DNA of 64,000 nt, from positions 620,001 to 684,000 of the forward strand of contig CAVUZG010000004.1 of NCBI GenBank assembly GCA_963745945.1, in the 5' to 3' direction. Below the pieces are notes generated by a model that was given only the letters and a program-made list of their open reading frames with translations, had not been told where the DNA came from and searched no databases. Numbering within the stretch: position 1 is the stretch's first letter; each line of letters begins with the position of its first letter. Shown here in pieces: positions 42,331-52,196 of the stretch. The position numbers and the translations under genes are program-made. Source of the stretch: DATFVA01 sp963745945 (GTDB taxonomy: Bacteria > Bacteroidota > Ignavibacteria > Ignavibacteriales > Ignavibacteriaceae).

Positions 42331-43695
42331 TTAAACATTATCAAAGTTTATCAAATCATACCTGGTAATAATATCAGTTATTCTTCCAAAGTCACTTACA
42401 AGAACTGCCTGATTTGCCTTGAGCACTTCTTTTACTTTTGATATTTCTGTTTTCGCATCAAGTACCGGCACGCATTCCTCCATAATATCTTTTACTGATG
42501 CATTCAGTATCTCTTTATTTGCCAATAACTTTGCCATTAGTCCATTTTCTCTAACACAACCTATTGCCCTGCGGTTTAGCATAACCGGAATATTGGAGTA
42601 GCCTTTTTTAGTGATAAGCTCTAGAGCATCTTTAACAAGTGCATCTGATTTTACATAAACGATATCCTCGTTACCATTTGATTTTTTAACATTTGAAATA
42701 TCTCTAAGTGTTTTCATCTCTGTTTCTAGCATCCGGTTTACACGTAGCCATTCTACATTATGAACTTTTGATAAATATCTTTCTCCTATATCGCAGACAA
42801 AAAAAACAATAACATCTTCTTCACCTAAATCCTTTGCTATTTCCAGGGTTACGTGAAGTATTGTTCCTGTGCTGCCACCGCAAAATATTCCCTCTTCCTT
42901 AGTTAATCTTCTGGCTGCAGCAAATGATTCCTTATCACTAATATTTATAATCTTATCTATATACTGAAAGTGAACATTTTCCGGAAGACAATCCTGCCCG
43001 ATGCCTTCAACTAAATAAGGAGTTCCTTTAATTATTTCTCCGGTTTCTTTGTAAGTTCTGAAAATCGAACCGAGAGGATCAGCACCAATAACTTTTATAT
43101 CAGGATTTTTTTCTTTCAGGAATTTCCCCGTACCGCTTATTGTTCCGCCAGTACCAATGCTTGAAATAAGATGAGTAATTTTTCCATCTGTCTGTCGCCA
43201 TATTTCAGGTCCTGTTGTTCTGTAATGAACTTCAGGATTTGATGGATTCGAATACTGGTATGCAAAAATAGAATTTGATGTTTCTTTGTGAATTCGTTTT
43301 GCGACATTCACATAGTATTCAGGGCTGTCAGGTTCAACAGCATTAGAAACAACAATTACTTCTGCACCAAGTGCACTGAGATAATTTATTTTTTCGGAGC
43401 TGACTTTATCAGTAACCACAAAAATCGTTTTGTAACCTTTAACCGCAGCTGTGAGAGCCAGACCGATACCGGTATTTCCGCTTGTGGCTTCTATAATTGT
43501 TCCGCCCGGTTTGAGTTCACCTTTTTTTTCCGCATCTTCAATCATCGCAAAACCAATCCGGTCTTTCACACTTCCGCCGGGGTTAGATGATTCAAGTTTT
43601 GCAAAAATCTGAGGCTTTAGTCCTTTAGTTATTTTGTTGAGCTTTATTAGCGGGGTATTTCCAATTGTTTCAAGAATATTGTTTTTAAATTCCAT
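42331..43695 (-). CDS. Cystathionine beta-synthase with C-terminal CBS domain pair
   Basis: This is a PLP-dependent enzyme that joins serine (or O-acetylserine) and homocysteine to cystathionine. The ATG at 43695 with AGGAAAGG before it gives 454 residues and the normal start EFKNNILETIGNTPLIKL; the upstream start at 43743 is not used. The PLP lysine is about K44 in NPGGSVKDR, the substrate loop is ATSGNTGIGLA, and the phosphate loop is GTGGTISGTG. The last 125 residues form a CBS domain pair (VYVKSDALVKDALELI; VLVSDFGRITDIITRYDL) that may bind adenosyl ligands. With the PLP genes downstream it suggests reverse transsulfuration. Confidence 0.88.
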   Translation of the reverse strand: MEFKNNILETIGNTPLIKLNKITKGLKPQIFAKLESSNPGGSVKDRIGFAMIEDAEKKGELKPGGTIIEATSGNTGIGLALTAAVKGYKTIFVVTDKVSSEKINYLSALGAEVIVVSNAVEPDSPEYYVNVAKRIHKETSNSIFAYQYSNPSNPEVHYRTTGPEIWRQTDGKITHLISSIGTGGTISGTGKFLKEKNPDIKVIGADPLGSIFRTYKETGEIIKGTPYLVEGIGQDCLPENVHFQYIDKIINISDKESFAAARRLTKEEGIFCGGSTGTILHVTLEIAKDLGEEDVIVFFVCDIGERYLSKVHNVEWLRVNRMLETEMKTLRDISNVKKSNGNEDIVYVKSDALVKDALELITKKGYSNIPVMLNRRAIGCVRENGLMAKLLANKEILNASVKDIMEECVPVLDAKTEISKVKEVLKANQAVLVSDFGRITDIITRYDLINFDNV

Positions 43696-43995
43696 AAATC
43701 CTTTCCTGAATTTTAAAATAATCCAAATGGCTCCCCAGAGCAAAAAATTTAAGTTTTTTAAAATGAAAGAATAATTATAAACAAATGTAGTGAATGATTA
43801 AAGAAAAATTAGTGAGATGAAATAAATAATTTGTGTGGTAGTTCATAAAAAAATGATACTAGATCTATGATTTTTATTTATAAAGGCTATTTCCTTCTAA
43901 TTTGTCCTATCCTATTTTTCAGATAATGTATATTAAATTTATTTATCAGTTATAACTATTTTTTCTCCGTGGATGGTAACTTTGGTTAGTGGAAA

Positions 43996-44232
43996 TTGAG
44001 GCCAAGTGCCGGCACCTGGAATAACCTGGGTTGCTTTCTTATTCCCTGGAATCGTAGGGTCGGGTTTTACTTTGGAGAAATTTTAGGTGTGGTATTTTTA
44101 CGTGAACAACTTACCTGGCAGCTGATGGTTGTAGGATTATTTATTATTTTAAGCCTTATTCTGGCAAAGCGTGAATCAGAAAAAAAGCCGGGCCGGATTG
44201 AAATAAAAACTCAGATTAGTTATTTACAATGA
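43996..44232 (+). pseudogene. Remnant of an EamA/DMT-family transporter (C-terminal piece)
   Basis: The frame contains GVVFLREQLTWQLMVVGLFIILSLILAKRE, the typical last helix and tail of EamA-type drug/metabolite transporters. Just upstream, another frame reads FPGIVGSGFTL, which belongs to the preceding helix, so the fragment is also frameshifted. No other part of the transporter is present. The start at 43996 is only a TTG with no ribosome site. The remaining bases between the cystathionine beta-synthase gene and marC (43696-43995 and 44233-44285) show nothing I can support. Confidence 0.55.
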
Positions 44233-44285
44233 AAATTCTTTCATGTGTATACAAAATGTTTAATAAAAATCTATAACATAAAACT

Positions 44286-44903
44286 ATGGACAGTAATACA
44301 TTACTCTTTGCTTTAACGGTATTCACAGGATTTTTTGCAATAATGAATCCAATTGCAAATACACCCGTATTTTTAGGATTAGTAGGAGACAGGGATAAAC
44401 AGGATAGGAAAAGAATAGCTAAAACATCCTGCATAACTGCTTTTTTAATAGTAGTGTTCTTTGTAATACTTGGTAAATACACTTTTGAACTATTCGGAAT
44501 AACAATTCCAGCATTTAAAATTACAGGCGGATTACTTCTATTCTATGTGGGATTTGAAATGCTTCAATCAAAAAAATCTAAAATACATCAACAGGAAAAT
44601 GTGGAGCCTGATGACGGTATAGCCATTTCTCCCCTTGCTATCCCTATACTTGCAGGACCGGGTACAATTGTAACAGCTATGAACAATGTTACGAACGGAA
44701 GTTTTATTCATATCACCATCGTAATTGTAATTTTCGCCATTATGATTTTGTTAACATATTTAGCTTTCAATTTGAGCGACCTGATTGTAAAAAGAGTTGG
44801 AGAAAATCTAATAACAGTTATTGGAAAAATTATGGGACTGATTCTCGCAATAATGGGAACAGAGATGACGATAGAAGGAATTAAGTTAGCATTTGGATTA
44901 TAA
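44286..44903 (+). CDS. MarC-family integral membrane protein
   Basis: This 205-residue protein has six hydrophobic segments. MarC-family features are FFAIMNPIANTPVFLGL near the start, ITGGLLLFYVGFEML and SPLAIPILAGPGTI. The family was once linked to multiple antibiotic resistance, but its transport function is not established; some members export amino acids. It stands alone, in front of an APC transporter on the same strand. Confidence 0.9.
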   Translation: MDSNTLLFALTVFTGFFAIMNPIANTPVFLGLVGDRDKQDRKRIAKTSCITAFLIVVFFVILGKYTFELFGITIPAFKITGGLLLFYVGFEMLQSKKSKIHQQENVEPDDGIAISPLAIPILAGPGTIVTAMNNVTNGSFIHITIVIVIFAIMILLTYLAFNLSDLIVKRVGENLITVIGKIMGLILAIMGTEMTIEGIKLAFGL

Positions 44904-45019
44904 ACCCGGGGGAAAAAATAAATGCGCCGAACTAAAGATTACATCGAAGCTTTTTTGCCAGGAAAAATTTTTTATTGTTTCTCTATCCCGGGGAAAAAAA
45001 TTCTATTTAAGCACTTCCT

Positions 45020-45050
45020 TTGCTAATTTATTCACAACTGATTAACTTGA
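45020..45050 (+). promoter_or_regulatory. Probable promoter of the APC-USP transporter gene
   Basis: TTG (45020-45022), 20 bases, TAACTTGA (45043-45050), a near match to TAnnTTTG at the same spacing as the other promoters. The ATG is 45 bases downstream. Two CCGGGG-A-run copies (44906-44917 and 44988-45000) lie further upstream without clear meaning. Confidence 0.4.
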
Positions 45051-45094
45051 ATTAATAATTATTTCTGAAATTACACTCTTATTGTTAATAATTT

Positions 45095-47380
45095 ATGCAG
45101 AAAAAAGGGAAAACCGAAAACCAACCTACATTTGCTCGTGACCTCGGGTTATTTGATGCAACAATGATCGGTGTAGGAGCAATGATTGGCGCCGGAATTT
45201 TCGTACTGACCGGAATAGCTGCCGGAGAGGCCGGACCTGCATCTATCTTAGCATTTGCTTTAAATGGTGCTGTTACTTTGTTAACGGCTTTTGCTTATGC
45301 TGAACTTGCATCAGCAATACCGAAAGCCGGAGGTGGTTACTCTTTTGTTAAAATGGCGTATCCTGGTGCAGTAGGATTTGTATCCGGCTGGATGTTGTGG
45401 TTTGCTTATACTGTTGCCTGCAGTTTATACGCATTGGGTTTTGCAGGTTATTTCTGGGAGTTTCTCCATAAATATATTCCTTTTATTTCTACTGGTGTCT
45501 TTTCTGTGCTTGGAAATAAAGCACCGATTTTAATAGTTACAGTATTTATAGGGACAATCTTCATCTGGTTAAATGCTCGTGGCGCCGAGGTAACAGGTAA
45601 AGCCGAAAATGTTCTTACAATTTCAAAGCTGGTGGTACTCGGAATTTTTGTTTATTTCGGACTTACTGAAATATTTGGAAACCCGCACCAGGTTGAAGAA
45701 AGTTTTACACCTTTTTTCCCAAAAGGAATGAGCGGTGTTTTTATTGCGATGGGTTTAACTTTTATAGCATTTGAAGGTTATGATTTAATTGCCACAGTTG
45801 CTGAGGAGATAAAATCACCCGAGAAAAATATTCCGCGTGCTACATTCATTGCACTCGGCATAACCATTATTATGTATTTATTAATCTTGTTTGTCTCACT
45901 TGCGGCCATTAATACGGGTGGAATGCCAAGTTGGGAATTCCTTGGTAAATTTAAAGAAACTGCCATAGTCCGTGCAGCTGAGAACTTTATGCCCGCATTT
46001 GGAGTAGCACTGATTGTATTTGGTGGCATACTTTCCACATCGTCTGCGCTAAATGCAACCGTTATGGCTGCCTCCCGCGTTGCGTTTTCAATGGGCAGAG
46101 ATCTCTGGTTACCAAAGCGAGTATCCAGAATTCATTCAGTACGAAGGACACCACATATAGCTATTTATCTTACGGGAGCAATTTTACTAGCTATGGCTGT
46201 TACACTTCCGATTGAAACTGTTGGGTCTGCAGCGAGTCTGATGTTCCTGCTGACATTTGCTCTTGTAAATTTATCGGTAATAGTCTTACGGCGGAATCAC
46301 CCGGAAATTCCAAGAAAATACAGAGTTCCGTTTTATCCATTCGTTCCCTTGCTCGGATTTTCGTTAAATATTTTCCTTGCATTATACCAATTCGATTTCC
46401 AACCAATTGCCTGGTATGTAACAGTTGGATGGATTGCTTTCGGGCTGCTGCTTTACTATTCAATTTTTGAAAAACAAGCTGCGGCCATTGAACCACAGGT
46501 GCTTTTACCAAGAGCATCAATGTCAGAAACTGATAAGGAACCCTCTGTTGTTGTTGCAATTTATAATCCGGATACGATTGAAATATTGTTAAAGCTTGCC
46601 ATTCCTGTGGCCAGACAACGCAATCAGAGATTAATTGCGATAAGTGTTGTGGAGGTACCACGCCAGATGCCCATACACGAAGGGATGCGTTTTACTCATC
46701 ATAAAGAATCCTTACTTAGTAAGGCAAAGAAAATAGGACAGGAATACAAGATTGAAATTGAAACCGATATTGTCATCGGACATCACTCGTCCCAGGGAAT
46801 TCTGGAGGCGGTTTATCAACACAATGCCAGTATGCTTGTGATGGGTTGGAAAGGTTATACAAAGACAAGGGAGAGAATTTTTGGTGAGATTGCAGACAGG
46901 GTAATTCGTTTTGTTCCTTGTGATTTGATGATGTTGAAAATAGGTGAATCACGCAAAATTGAAAACTGTTTCTTACCAACAGCCGGAGGTCCAAATGCAC
47001 AACTGGCATCTACTATTCTTAATGCAATCGCCCGGGATTTGAAATTATCAGTGACAGCGGGATTTATTACTCAGGAAGGCGCTTCACAGGAAAAGATCGA
47101 AATCGGTAATCAAAGTATAAAAGCTACACTTCAGAATCTGGACCCTGAAATTAATCGGACAGAGAAAATAATTCAATCAAAATCTATTGCAGGTGGAATT
47201 GCAAAAGCCAGTAAAAACTTTGATCTGGTTGTAATTGGTGCTGCCAAAGAACCATTGTTCCATAAGATGTTGTTCGGCGAGATTCCGGAAAAAGTAGCAC
47301 GTTTTTCACCCACATCGGTACTCGTTGTAAAAAGATATGAAGGAATTGTAAAAAATATATTAAAAAAGGTGCTTGGATAG
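45095..47380 (+). CDS. APC-family amino acid transporter fused to two UspA domains
   Basis: This 761-residue protein has about 12 membrane segments in residues 15-460, with the APC signature DATMIGVGAMIGAGIFVLTG. It then carries two cytoplasmic universal-stress-protein domains (about 485-620 and 623-755). The first has MLVMGWKGYTKTRERIFGEIADRVIRF; the second has LVVIGAAKEPLFHKMLFGEIPEKVARFSPTSVLVV, close to the ATP-binding G-x2-G-x9-G(S/T) pattern but without all of its glycines. The family imports amino acids or polyamines; the USP part may regulate by nucleotide binding. The fusion is known in archaea and some bacteria. The substrate is unknown. Confidence 0.88.
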   Translation: MQKKGKTENQPTFARDLGLFDATMIGVGAMIGAGIFVLTGIAAGEAGPASILAFALNGAVTLLTAFAYAELASAIPKAGGGYSFVKMAYPGAVGFVSGWMLWFAYTVACSLYALGFAGYFWEFLHKYIPFISTGVFSVLGNKAPILIVTVFIGTIFIWLNARGAEVTGKAENVLTISKLVVLGIFVYFGLTEIFGNPHQVEESFTPFFPKGMSGVFIAMGLTFIAFEGYDLIATVAEEIKSPEKNIPRATFIALGITIIMYLLILFVSLAAINTGGMPSWEFLGKFKETAIVRAAENFMPAFGVALIVFGGILSTSSALNATVMAASRVAFSMGRDLWLPKRVSRIHSVRRTPHIAIYLTGAILLAMAVTLPIETVGSAASLMFLLTFALVNLSVIVLRRNHPEIPRKYRVPFYPFVPLLGFSLNIFLALYQFDFQPIAWYVTVGWIAFGLLLYYSIFEKQAAAIEPQVLLPRASMSETDKEPSVVVAIYNPDTIEILLKLAIPVARQRNQRLIAISVVEVPRQMPIHEGMRFTHHKESLLSKAKKIGQEYKIEIETDIVIGHHSSQGILEAVYQHNASMLVMGWKGYTKTRERIFGEIADRVIRFVPCDLMMLKIGESRKIENCFLPTAGGPNAQLASTILNAIARDLKLSVTAGFITQEGASQEKIEIGNQSIKATLQNLDPEINRTEKIIQSKSIAGGIAKASKNFDLVVIGAAKEPLFHKMLFGEIPEKVARFSPTSVLVVKRYEGIVKNILKKVLG

Positions 47381-47422
47381 AATTAACATTTTGTATCAAA
47401 GAATTGAACTATTAATTTCCCT

Positions 47423-48322
47423 TTAGTTAAAACTAGATCCCCTTAAAAATTCCTCAGTGTGCATTCTTCTTTTACCTTCCTGCTGAAGTTCGAAAATTTG
47501 TAATGTACCTTTACCACAACCAATAAATAGTTCTGTTTTGGTTTGTTTAATTTCTGAAGGATTTAGTTTTTCATCTGAAAATTTTGTTGAATAAATTTTA
47601 ATAAGTTTATCATTAAAATGAAAAAATGCTCCGGGATATGGGGACAATCCTCTTATTAAATTATGAATTTCTTCTGCTGATTTATTCCAGTCTATTTGTT
47701 GAATTTCTTTCGTGATTTTTGGTGCTGGTGAAGCTTTGGAATTATCCTGTTCCTTTAAAGTAAAATTTCCGGATTCGATCGTCTCCACGGTTTTTAACAC
47801 AACTTCAGCTCCGAGTTCACTCATCCTATCGTGAAGTGTTCCGAAATTATCGTCATCATTTATTTCAATTTTTTCCTGGTAATAGATATTTCCCGTATCC
47901 ACTTTTTCGGCAAGGGCAAAAGTAGTCAGACCGGTTTCCTTTTCTCCTTTTATTAAAGCCCACTGTATTGGCGCAGCTCCCCTGTACTTTGGTAAAAGTG
48001 AACCGTGTAAATTAAATGACCCTTTGGGAGGAATTGTAAAAACTTCCGTGGGTAAAATTCTAAACGCCACTATAACAAACAGATCAGCATTAAATTTTTT
48101 CAGTTCATCAATGAAGAATTCATTTTTAAGTTTTTCGGGTTGAAGTACCGGAATGTTTTCTGAAACTGCAAATTCTTTAACGGGAGTGAATGTTACTTTT
48201 TGTCCCCTGCCGCGCTCTTTATCAGGCGTAGTAACAACTGCTAAAATTTCATGTTTACTATTAAATAATCTTTTTAAGGATGGAACTGCAAAATCAGGAG
48301 TACCCATGAAAATAATTTTCAT
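47423..48322 (-). CDS. fmt: Methionyl-tRNA formyltransferase
   Basis: This 299-residue enzyme formylates initiator Met-tRNA. The catalytic domain has FMGTPDFAVPSL at the start and the formyl-THF/active-site segment NLHGSLLPKYRGAAPIQWAL; the C-terminal OB-like domain is present. The start overlaps the def stop by 4 bases, so the two are coupled, as in many bacteria. Confidence 0.95.
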   Translation of the reverse strand: MKIIFMGTPDFAVPSLKRLFNSKHEILAVVTTPDKERGRGQKVTFTPVKEFAVSENIPVLQPEKLKNEFFIDELKKFNADLFVIVAFRILPTEVFTIPPKGSFNLHGSLLPKYRGAAPIQWALIKGEKETGLTTFALAEKVDTGNIYYQEKIEINDDDNFGTLHDRMSELGAEVVLKTVETIESGNFTLKEQDNSKASPAPKITKEIQQIDWNKSAEEIHNLIRGLSPYPGAFFHFNDKLIKIYSTKFSDEKLNPSEIKQTKTELFIGCGKGTLQIFELQQEGKRRMHTEEFLRGSSFN

Positions 48323-48882
48323 GCAAGCTGATAATTAATATTTTCAGTAATAGGATAATCTATTTCTATTTTGCGTTTTTTGATTTTATTCATATCACGC
48401 TTTACCTTTTTTTTCAACTCATCGGAAATCAAATCTGTGAATAAGATACCCTGTAAGTGATCATATTCGTGCTGCATTACCCTGGACATAAGATCATCAG
48501 CTTCAATTGTGTGTTCGTTTAAATCTGTATCCTGGTAAACAATTGTAATCGATTTGGGTCTTTCAACTTCTTCACGCACATCAGGAATGCTCAGGCAGCC
48601 TTCCTCTATTATAACTTTTTTATCTGAACGTTTGATAATTCTTGGATTTATCAGTGCCAAAGGTTTGGTATCTTCATAATCTTCCACTTGTGAAATATCT
48701 ATAACGAAGATTGATTTATCTGCTCCAACCTGGTTTGCTGCCAATCCTATGCCGTTTGCATTCCGCATCGTATCAAACATATTTTTTATCAATTCGATAG
48801 TCCTAAGGTCAACTTCGGTAACCTTATTTACTTTTTTTCTAAGGATTTTATCCCCGTAAACGGTTATTGGTATCACTGACAT
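48319..48882 (-). CDS. def: Peptide deformylase
   Basis: This 187-residue Fe(II)/Zn metallo-hydrolase removes the formyl group from new proteins. All three motifs are present: GIGLAANQVG, EEGCLSIPDV and MQHEYDHLQG, which provides the two His ligands and catalytic Glu; the Cys ligand is in the second motif. It is upstream of fmt. Confidence 0.96.
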   Translation of the reverse strand: MSVIPITVYGDKILRKKVNKVTEVDLRTIELIKNMFDTMRNANGIGLAANQVGADKSIFVIDISQVEDYEDTKPLALINPRIIKRSDKKVIIEEGCLSIPDVREEVERPKSITIVYQDTDLNEHTIEADDLMSRVMQHEYDHLQGILFTDLISDELKKKVKRDMNKIKKRKIEIDYPITENINYQLA

Positions 48883-48961
48883 TCTTTTCTCTTATTAATT
48901 ATTATGTTAAAAATAAATAATTCGTTCTGAAGATAAAAGCAATTAAATCATTTTGAAGTAT

Positions 48962-49927
48962 TTATACAACCAGAAGTTTTCCATTGCTCATTATTTTCTT
49001 ACCATCCAGATAAACAGTGGGCTTCTTAATTACACCATCAAGGTGAATTGGGACATTAATATTTCCACCCATAGAAATATTGTTGCCAAGAGCAATATGC
49101 ACAGTACCCAGAACTTTTTCATCCTCTAGTAGGATTCCGCTCAGTTTTGCACTGTCATTAGTTCCTATTCCGAATTCAGCAATATTCCTTGCATTTTTAC
49201 CAACTGAATCTAGCATTTTCCTTAAACGGTTGGCAGTAGATCCACCGGAAATTTTAGTTGCGTAACCATTCTTAACTTCAATTTTAATGCTTGTATTTTT
49301 TATTAATCCCAAACCAGCCATTGAACCATCAACAACAAAAACTCCGTTGGAGGTTCCTTCAACAGGAGCAAGAAATGTTTCACCTGTAGGAAGATTTCCG
49401 CTCTCTCCCTTTTTGTGAAAAAGACCTTTACTTGCTATGGCTTTTCTTCCTTTAATTTTAAATGTTATATCCGTACCTGCCGGGGAAGTTACTCTTATTT
49501 CATTTCCTTTTTCAAGAACATTTGCAAGTTTAATTGAAAGTTTTGATATTTTTTTATAATCAGCATTTAATCCTCGAATCATAACCTCTTTAGTTATTCC
49601 CGGAAATGTTGCAATCCTGGCTCCTTTTTTAGAAGCATTTCTTCTTGCGTCTGTGTGAGTTAAAGATTTTGCTGTCGGGATAAAAACCACGTCAAATTTC
49701 CCCATAAGATGAGCAATTTCTTCAGAGGGTTCTTCACCATTTATTTTTCCCGATTTCATTTCAACTAAAAGGGATTTAAATCCGAGTCGGGTTGCGTTTG
49801 AGTATAATGAATAGCCAATTTCCCTTTTTATTTCATCAGTGATTACAAGAACTTTTTCATTTTGTTTTACTGCCATACACTGCTGAATTGCAATTACGGA
49901 GGCAGAATCTAATTTTGAAAGTTTCAT
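48962..49927 (-). CDS. M29-like aminopeptidase family protein
   Basis: The ATG at 49927 gives 321 residues; the frame opens earlier at a TTG (49939) that I do not favour. The C-terminal half matches the thermophilic aminopeptidase (M29)/NicX-like family: GNLPTGETFLAPVEGTSNGV, AEFGIGTND and GTVHIALGNNISMGG with HLDGV. These hold the Glu, His and Asp metal ligands of M29. It is shorter than classical M29 enzymes (about 370-410 residues). A likely role is removal of N-terminal residues from peptides in the cytoplasm. OPT and MFS transporters a little upstream might supply peptides, but that is inference. Confidence 0.75.
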   Translation of the reverse strand: MKLSKLDSASVIAIQQCMAVKQNEKVLVITDEIKREIGYSLYSNATRLGFKSLLVEMKSGKINGEEPSEEIAHLMGKFDVVFIPTAKSLTHTDARRNASKKGARIATFPGITKEVMIRGLNADYKKISKLSIKLANVLEKGNEIRVTSPAGTDITFKIKGRKAIASKGLFHKKGESGNLPTGETFLAPVEGTSNGVFVVDGSMAGLGLIKNTSIKIEVKNGYATKISGGSTANRLRKMLDSVGKNARNIAEFGIGTNDSAKLSGILLEDEKVLGTVHIALGNNISMGGNINVPIHLDGVIKKPTVYLDGKKIMSNGKLLVV

Positions 49928-49960
49928 AGCAGATTTCAAATGTTTTAAATGAGATTTAAT

Positions 49961-50728
49961 TCAGAGTGGTAAACCAACATTGAGCTGAATAACAGCATTA
50001 AATCCCCCTTTTTCGATAAACTTTTTATTATTTGAATTTTGAGCCGGTTGGACTGCAAAATATTTTCCATCATCTGTTTTCATTTTATCAATACTGAATT
50101 GAGTATAAGCTGCAACTCCTTCAAGCGAAACATACTCATCAACAACTTCAAGAATAAAACCGGTGCCTATAGTGTAGCCAACATTTGTTGATTCAGATTT
50201 ATATTGATCAACAATTGTTAATGCGTTAGGAAAATTTTGTGTCGCTGTGAACTTTGCATTGTTGAACATTATAGCCGCATCCACGATCTTCCAGCTTAGA
50301 GCCCCGGTAATTTCAGTTCCGAGATCTATACCTAGTGCCCAGTTTCTTATTTCAAGTTCAAGAGATGTATTCCCATCCCCGTTTGAAAAATGTTCTTTTG
50401 CTTCATGTTTCTCAGATAAATCCTGGTAGAATCCTTTAGCGGTAATGATAAACCCTTTATACTTTGCTCTGAAAAAGTTTAAACCGAGTCTATATCCGTC
50501 AGCTTGTCCGAATTTAGCAAACGGAGTTGTTATTGAATCAGCATAATTAATATTAAAGTTATCAATAAAATCATTGAGAGTACCCGGCTGGTACTTTTGA
50601 TAAGAATATCCTCCGTATCCCCCAACAAAACCAAGGCAACCAAAGCCAAAAGTCTGAGCGGATAAATTGGATTGAAAAGTTAAAAATATCAGCAACACTG
50701 AAATGAATACGCTTCTACACTTAAACAT
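49961..50728 (-). CDS. Hypothetical secreted protein, probable small outer-membrane barrel
   Basis: This 255-residue protein has a signal peptide (FISVLLIFLTFQSNLSAQ). A Gly/Tyr-rich start (GFVGGYGGYSYQKY) and alternating strands follow (GFIITAKGFYQDL, LEIRNWALGIDLGTEI, VGYTIGTGFILEVV), ending AVIQLNVGLPL. I recognise no family. It ends 33 bases before the aminopeptidase ATG on the same strand. Confidence 0.55.
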   Translation of the reverse strand: MFKCRSVFISVLLIFLTFQSNLSAQTFGFGCLGFVGGYGGYSYQKYQPGTLNDFIDNFNINYADSITTPFAKFGQADGYRLGLNFFRAKYKGFIITAKGFYQDLSEKHEAKEHFSNGDGNTSLELEIRNWALGIDLGTEITGALSWKIVDAAIMFNNAKFTATQNFPNALTIVDQYKSESTNVGYTIGTGFILEVVDEYVSLEGVAAYTQFSIDKMKTDDGKYFAVQPAQNSNNKKFIEKGGFNAVIQLNVGLPL

Positions 50729-50864
50729 AACGCCTCATAACTAAAGCAATACTTTAAGTTACAAATATTAATTCTAAAAGGGAATTGGAATACGAAAAGA
50801 AGAATTAGAGAAAGACAGTCACAATGTCTTTAAAGCAAACAAAAAATTATTGTATTTTATAGTT

Positions 50865-52187
50865 TCAGGCTTGAACTGAAATTGAATTATCCTCTTTATG
50901 TCTCATACCTAATTCAAGTCCATGTCCGCCGGGTCCTGTTTCAGATTTCCTTAACAAGTAAGCAAAGATTAGTCCCAATATTCCAAGGATTGAAAATATC
51001 CACATTCCGAGATTGTATCCACTAGGGTTAGCTGCACTGGCACCCGAAAAATCATTTGCCCAACCAATAATTAAAGGGAAAAGCATCATGCCTACCTGCT
51101 GGATTACGGTCATAAGGGCATATCCGGAACCCAATCTTTTTTCCTCAACAATATATGCAACTGCCGGCCACATAACTGCAGGAATTAATGAAAATGCTAC
51201 ACCCATCATTATTACCGGAACATAAAGTGTGATACTGCTATAAGCCATTAATAAATAAACAGGCAGTAAAAGGATTGAGCCAATAGTCATTAACAGTGCA
51301 CGTCTGCCTATATAATCTACTAATAAACCTATAATTGGTGTAGCAAACATTGCAGCTAAAGGTAAATTTGAAATCATCCAGCCGGCCGATTCTCTTGATA
51401 TGTGACGACTCTCCATAAAGAACTTAACAGCAAAGTCTCTGAAAGGAAAAATAGCTGAATAGAATGTAACGCATAACAATGTTATATACCAGAATGATTT
51501 ATTGAACTTAAATAAATCCTTAAGATTCAATTTATCAATCTGGCCTCGCTGTCCCAAAACAAACTTCTTTTCACCTGAAGACTCCAGAAAATAATAAACA
51601 AGTATCCCTGCGAATGATAAAATACCTATCAATGCTGCAACATATAATGGATCGGAAAAACCGCCACTATAAAGTCCGGGAAATATTGAAGGTGAATTAT
51701 CTACGGTAAAAGTACCGCTCCTTGCGAGGAACAGATTTATCCCCATCGCAAAGCTTAATACCTTACCTTTAAACCATTTTGCAATCGCAACAGTAATTGC
51801 AACAATTAATGGTTCTGAACCAACACCCAGTAAAAATCGTCCGGCAAGCATAAAATGTAATTCTGTGGAAAAAGCAACTATGAATCCGGAGATAGTACAA
51901 ATTGAAGCAAATAGAATAGCAGATTTTTTTGTTCCCCATTTATCAACCAGTATGCCACCGAAAATTAAAGCAAGTAATGCAGCAAAACTATAAACTGAAT
52001 ATAACTGACCGATATTTGAATCTGTAAAATGGAGTTGTAGTTTTAACTGATCAGCAACCAACGAGATCGAATCATAAACATAGTAGTTGCCGAACATTGC
52101 AAAACTAAGAAACAGCAGAACCATCCACCTGTAGAAGGCAGATGGTTCTTTTTTAATCACTCCATTAACAGCTGAATTATTTTCCAT
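50865..52187 (-). CDS. MFS transporter (MFSD1-like)
   Basis: This 440-residue major facilitator protein has 12 predicted helices. The loop 2-3 motif is GGILVDKWGTKKS, the repeat motif in the second half is GLLVDYIGRRALL, and GRFLLGVGSEPLIVA recalls the MFSD1 subgroup, whose animal member carries dipeptides. The substrate is not certain. The gene starts 9 bases after the OPT transporter gene ends, so the two are in one operon; both could handle small peptides. Confidence 0.8.
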   Translation of the reverse strand: MENNSAVNGVIKKEPSAFYRWMVLLFLSFAMFGNYYVYDSISLVADQLKLQLHFTDSNIGQLYSVYSFAALLALIFGGILVDKWGTKKSAILFASICTISGFIVAFSTELHFMLAGRFLLGVGSEPLIVAITVAIAKWFKGKVLSFAMGINLFLARSGTFTVDNSPSIFPGLYSGGFSDPLYVAALIGILSFAGILVYYFLESSGEKKFVLGQRGQIDKLNLKDLFKFNKSFWYITLLCVTFYSAIFPFRDFAVKFFMESRHISRESAGWMISNLPLAAMFATPIIGLLVDYIGRRALLMTIGSILLLPVYLLMAYSSITLYVPVIMMGVAFSLIPAVMWPAVAYIVEEKRLGSGYALMTVIQQVGMMLFPLIIGWANDFSGASAANPSGYNLGMWIFSILGILGLIFAYLLRKSETGPGGHGLELGMRHKEDNSISVQA

Positions 52188-52196
52188 TCAGAAAAG

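Noticed and set aside
44921..45025. A 34-codon frame starting with ATG after a G-rich stretch
   Set aside because: It overlaps the predicted promoter region of the APC transporter gene, has a composition like non-coding DNA and no recognisable features.
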